A DNA stretch of 25,201 nt from Roseburia sp. CAG:303 (lineage in GTDB: Bacteria > Bacillota > Clostridia > Lachnospirales > Lachnospiraceae), in NCBI GenBank assembly GCA_000437755.1, contig FR900153.1, positions 1 to 25,201 of the forward strand, given 5' to 3'. The notes beneath the pieces were generated by a model. That model was not told where the DNA came from, did no database searches, and saw only the letters and a program-made list of their open reading frames with translations. Numbering within the stretch: position 1 is the stretch's first letter; every line of letters begins with the position of its first letter. Positions 22,275-25,201 of the stretch are shown in pieces. A program made the translations under genes and the position numbers.

Positions 22275-24146
22275 ATGAAAGTAGAAAACAATCTGAAAAA
22301 CAGGTGCGGTATTTTTTTGTTTTATGACCGGGATGGAATTGTAGACGATTATATTCTTTATATGTTAAAAGATCTCAGACAGAACTTATCCTATCTTCTG
22401 GTTGTATGCAATGGAGAGCCGGGCGAAGAGGGATTAAAAAGGCTGCAGTCTGAGTCAGATGAAGTTCTGATAAGAGCAAATCATGGTTTTGATGTAGGCG
22501 GTTACAGGGAAGGTCTCTTTTATCTTGGATTTAAAGAATTGCAGAAGTATGATGAGATCGTACTGTTTAATTATACCTTTTTCGGAGGAATTTATCCATT
22601 TTCCGAAATGTTTGAGAAGATGAGTACAAAAGACCTGGATTTCTGGGGTATCACAAAGCATCATAAGGTAGAAGTAGATCCTTATGGAAAGAACCGCTAC
22701 GGTTATATGCCGGAACATATCCAGTCTCATTTTCTGGTACTGCGTAATTCTTTGGTGTCCAGTGATGATTATAAAGAATTTATCATATCCATGAAGAATC
22801 CGGAATCTTATGTGGATTCTATCTGTGATTATGAAACAATTCTGACCAAACATTTTGAAGATCTCGGATATAAATGGGAAGTTTATGCGGACACCGCACG
22901 TTACGAGCGTTATGCATACTGTCCGGTTATGTTCTATATCAAAGATATGCTGGAAAAGGACAGATGCCCGATTATCAAGAGACGTTCGTTCTTTACGGAT
23001 TATAAGGATTTCCTGATCAATACCTGCGGACAGTCTTCGGTTGAGGCATACGACTATATCCGCAATCATACGGATTATGATGTGAATATGATCTGGGATA
23101 ATATTCTCCGTGTGGAAAATATTTCAGAAGTGCATAAGGTCATGCAGTTTAATTACTGTATGCCGGAGCAGGTGTCTTACGATGGGGAAACTCTGGAAAA
23201 TATGCAGGCTGCCATCTGGGTAAAGCAGACAGAGAGCCTGGTATTTTATCAGGAATTTCTTGAAAACAGAAATTGTGACATCGTATTATACGGTTCTGCG
23301 GAAAATACGAAGAAGGTGGCTTCCGCAGCAGGAGCTGCCCATCTTACCATCGCACCGGAAGAACCGGAAACTTATCAGGAATTCCTGGCAGCAGTGCAGA
23401 AGAACCATAAGCCGGGAATACAGTATTATGCATTGCTTGTGATGGATACGGTGGAAAAAATCAGACCATACAGCAATGAGATTTCCAATGTATTCAAGGA
23501 CTGGAAATGTATCTTTGCATCCGATGAATATATGATCAACCAGAAGCATACCTTCCTGGAAAATCCCCGGATGGGACTTGGCATACCGCCGGTGCCTGAT
23601 TTCGGAGAGTTTTTCGCAAAATATGCGGACGGATGGGCAGGAAATTATGAGAAGGTCAGTGAATATTTAGATCGTATCGCGGTCAGGGTAAATAAGAAGA
23701 AAGAGATTGCACCGCTGATTCCAACCGAAGGAGCAGTAATGATAAAGGCTGACTGCCTGTGCAGTGACAGCATGACAGAGGCCTTGAAAGAACCGGTGGA
23801 AGATGATGTATTTTACATCGCATTGCCGTTTATCGTGCAGGGAATGAGATATTACACCGGAACACTGTACAGTAATGAATATGCGGCAGTTGATATCACA
23901 AATTCTGATTATATGATGAGGGAATTAAACAAAGCCGTATTTGACAAGTATGGTGCAAATTATCACAGTGTTGTGGCTGACCGGGTAAAGAATAACATAT
24001 TAGAGCAGCCGCCACAGCCGCCTGTTATTGATAATAACTGGAAAGCAAGAACAAAAAGAAGATTAAAAAAAGTTCTTCCGGAGAAAATATATTTAAAGGG
24101 AAAGAAATATTATTTTCATTTGCGGGGAAGAGAGTTTAAGGGATAA
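22275..24146 (+). CDS. RgpF-like rhamnan synthesis protein, second diverged copy
   Basis: The protein has 623 residues. Its first ~300 residues align by eye with the preceding gene: CGIFLFYDRDGIVDDY, LLVVCNGEP, ANHGFDVGGYREGL, DLDFWGITKHHK, HIQSHFLVLRNSL, CPIIKRRSFFTDY and the NHTDYD...MIW...NILR pattern. The second half is different: the NIGRDVAPFL and KVHDKK motifs of the first copy are absent, although ENPRMGLGIPPVPDFGE still recalls the ENPFLGLLTPPVP motif. The last ~40 residues are very basic (KARTKRRLKKVLPEK, KGKKYYFHLRGRE) and may contact membrane. This looks like a tandem duplication in which one copy changed its second catalytic half. ATG 22275 follows GGAGAT. Confidence 0.85.
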   Translation: MKVENNLKNRCGIFLFYDRDGIVDDYILYMLKDLRQNLSYLLVVCNGEPGEEGLKRLQSESDEVLIRANHGFDVGGYREGLFYLGFKELQKYDEIVLFNYTFFGGIYPFSEMFEKMSTKDLDFWGITKHHKVEVDPYGKNRYGYMPEHIQSHFLVLRNSLVSSDDYKEFIISMKNPESYVDSICDYETILTKHFEDLGYKWEVYADTARYERYAYCPVMFYIKDMLEKDRCPIIKRRSFFTDYKDFLINTCGQSSVEAYDYIRNHTDYDVNMIWDNILRVENISEVHKVMQFNYCMPEQVSYDGETLENMQAAIWVKQTESLVFYQEFLENRNCDIVLYGSAENTKKVASAAGAAHLTIAPEEPETYQEFLAAVQKNHKPGIQYYALLVMDTVEKIRPYSNEISNVFKDWKCIFASDEYMINQKHTFLENPRMGLGIPPVPDFGEFFAKYADGWAGNYEKVSEYLDRIAVRVNKKKEIAPLIPTEGAVMIKADCLCSDSMTEALKEPVEDDVFYIALPFIVQGMRYYTGTLYSNEYAAVDITNSDYMMRELNKAVFDKYGANYHSVVADRVKNNILEQPPQPPVIDNNWKARTKRRLKKVLPEKIYLKGKKYYFHLRGREFKG

Positions 24147-24172
24147 TTGATATTAATGGAAGGAAAGTGCTG

Positions 24173-25081
24173 ATGATAGAAAAAATAGGAAAAGTCACGA
24201 TGAATTATGACTATTATAAAGGAAAAGATTTATACAGTGACGGTGATATAGAAAATGTGATCTTAGACATGGTTCAGGAAAGTGACAGTTACCGTTATAC
24301 AGATAAAAGGTTTGATAACTGGCCGATTTTATATCATTTAAGCAGACAGAGAGAAAACATCGCAGAGCCGATGGAGATACAGGATACGGATGAAGTGCTT
24401 GAAGTAGGTGCCGGCATGGGTGCGATTACGGGAGCATTGGCAGCAAAGGCAAAAAAAGTGGATTGCATCGAACTGTCAAAAAGACGTTCCCTTGTCAATG
24501 CACACAGACATAAGGATTGTGACAATATTGAAATCTTTGTCGGTAACTTTCAGGATATTCCGATTACCAAGAAATATGATGTTATCACATTAATCGGTGT
24601 ACTGGAATATGCAGGATATTATATCGAGGATAAGAACCCGTTCGAGGCATTTTTGAATAAAATCGGGGAATGTCTCAAAGAGAACGGAAAACTCTATATC
24701 GCCATCGAAAACCGGCTTGGCATGAAGTATTTTGCCGGATACAACGAAGATCATCTTGCAAAGCCATTTGTGGGAATCGAGGGATATGAAAATGAAAACA
24801 GAATCCGGACATTTTCCTATTCCGAGATTCGGACACTGTTAAACAAATGTGGATATCAGAAGCTTGCGTTCGCATTTCCATTTCCGGATTATAAATTACC
24901 GCAGGCAATTTACGATGAAAATGCATTGATGAAGTATGAGGTGGATTTTTCATCCAGAAATAATTATGATTCCGATGTGCTGGTATGTTTTGACCAGTTA
25001 AAGGCATTCAAGAGCCTGAAGGGGACAGAAGAATTAAAATACTTTGCAAATTCATTTTTAATTGAGGCGGTAAGGAGTTAA
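24173..25081 (+). CDS. Class I SAM-dependent methyltransferase of the glycan cluster
   Basis: The protein has 302 residues from ATG 24173 (GTG 24167 is two codons earlier). VLEVGAGMGAITGALA is SAM motif I, with VDCIELSKRR as the acidic post-I strand. DVITLIGVLEYAGYYI is motif IV and LYIAIENRLGMKYFAGYNED follows it. An N-terminal ~70-residue helical part contains DNWPILYHLSRQRENI. It probably methylates a sugar of the exported glycan, maybe as the chain-end mark seen by the Wzt-like cargo domain. AAGGAAAG precedes the start and AAGGAG for the next gene lies inside its last codons, so they are coupled. Confidence 0.85.
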   Translation: MIEKIGKVTMNYDYYKGKDLYSDGDIENVILDMVQESDSYRYTDKRFDNWPILYHLSRQRENIAEPMEIQDTDEVLEVGAGMGAITGALAAKAKKVDCIELSKRRSLVNAHRHKDCDNIEIFVGNFQDIPITKKYDVITLIGVLEYAGYYIEDKNPFEAFLNKIGECLKENGKLYIAIENRLGMKYFAGYNEDHLAKPFVGIEGYENENRIRTFSYSEIRTLLNKCGYQKLAFAFPFPDYKLPQAIYDENALMKYEVDFSSRNNYDSDVLVCFDQLKAFKSLKGTEELKYFANSFLIEAVRS

Positions 25082-25084
25082 TCT

Positions 25085-25201
25085 ATGAAATTAAATTACT
25101 TAAAATATAGTGATGAAAGAAATCGAAGATTCAGTATCAGAACGGAAGTTGTAAACGAAGAAGGGAAAAAGACCGTTTATAAAGAAGCCATTTTTCCGGA
25201 A
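25085..25201 (+). CDS. N-terminus of the next polysaccharide-cluster gene (partial)
   Basis: ATG 25085, eight bases after AAGGAG, opens 39 codons to the window end (LKYSDERNRRFSIRTEVV near the start). I do not recognise it. It starts three bases after the methyltransferase stop and therefore belongs to the same operon; N-termini of this style follow methyltransferases in clostridial rhamnan clusters, as far as I remember. Nothing more can be said from 39 residues. Confidence 0.6.
   Translation, partial: MKLNYLKYSDERNRRFSIRTEVVNEEGKKTVYKEAIFPE

Overview
The window looks like a chromosomal segment of an anaerobic Firmicute, most probably a Lachnospiraceae member. The reasons are strong AGGAGG-type ribosome binding sites, nearly all genes on the + strand, the clostridial gene order cdaA-cdaR-HPr-glmM, and a rhamnan-type cell-wall polysaccharide cluster. 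The genus is an inference from gene content, not a measured placement.

Region 1 (1-3259) is defence-like and visibly AT-rich. It holds the last 52 codons of a type I restriction subunit (HsdR), then a small class I SAM methyltransferase that overlaps an 829-residue PLD-nuclease/SF2-helicase/DUF3427-like protein. Region 2 (3260-7470) is a patchwork of accessory metabolic genes: a LUD-domain protein, an unrecognised 96-codon ORF with an uncertain start, a UPF0178 (YaiI/YqxD) protein, an SGNH hydrolase fused to an FHA domain, a 30-codon gene remnant, an FMN-reductase/flavodoxin-like protein and a PAS protein. A 19-bp terminator hairpin followed at once by a good promoter separates the LUD block from the UPF0178 block.

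Region 3 (7470-8006) has no intact gene but is dense in signals. It contains an XRE-type HTH pseudogene (amber stop plus truncated end) that still has its promoter, RBS and terminator; a second promoter whose spacer holds a 7-6-7 dyad; a third promoter; and a GC-rich hairpin followed by TAGTTCAC that resembles the right ends of IS200/IS605 (TnpB) elements. Both later promoters point into the next operon.

Region 4 (8007-13429) is the cyclic-di-AMP/amino-sugar operon: two membrane proteins of unknown function, the diadenylate cyclase CdaA, its regulator CdaR, a variant HPr (His15 and Ser46 kept, Arg17 replaced by Lys) and the phosphoglucosamine mutase GlmM. This links c-di-AMP signalling to UDP-GlcNAc precursor supply.

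Region 5 (13441-25201) continues with short gaps into a surface polysaccharide cluster. It encodes a GT2 glycosyltransferase, a 2-isopropylmalate synthase (metabolically out of place), dTDP-4-dehydrorhamnose reductase, a second NAD-dependent epimerase/reductase, an ABC exporter (a permease with an extra N-terminal extracytoplasmic domain, and a Wzt-like ATPase with a C-terminal cargo domain), two tandem RgpF-like rhamnan proteins, a SAM methyltransferase and the start of another gene. Together they suggest synthesis, modification and export of a rhamnose-containing wall glycan. No tRNA, rRNA, CRISPR array or complete insertion sequence was seen.
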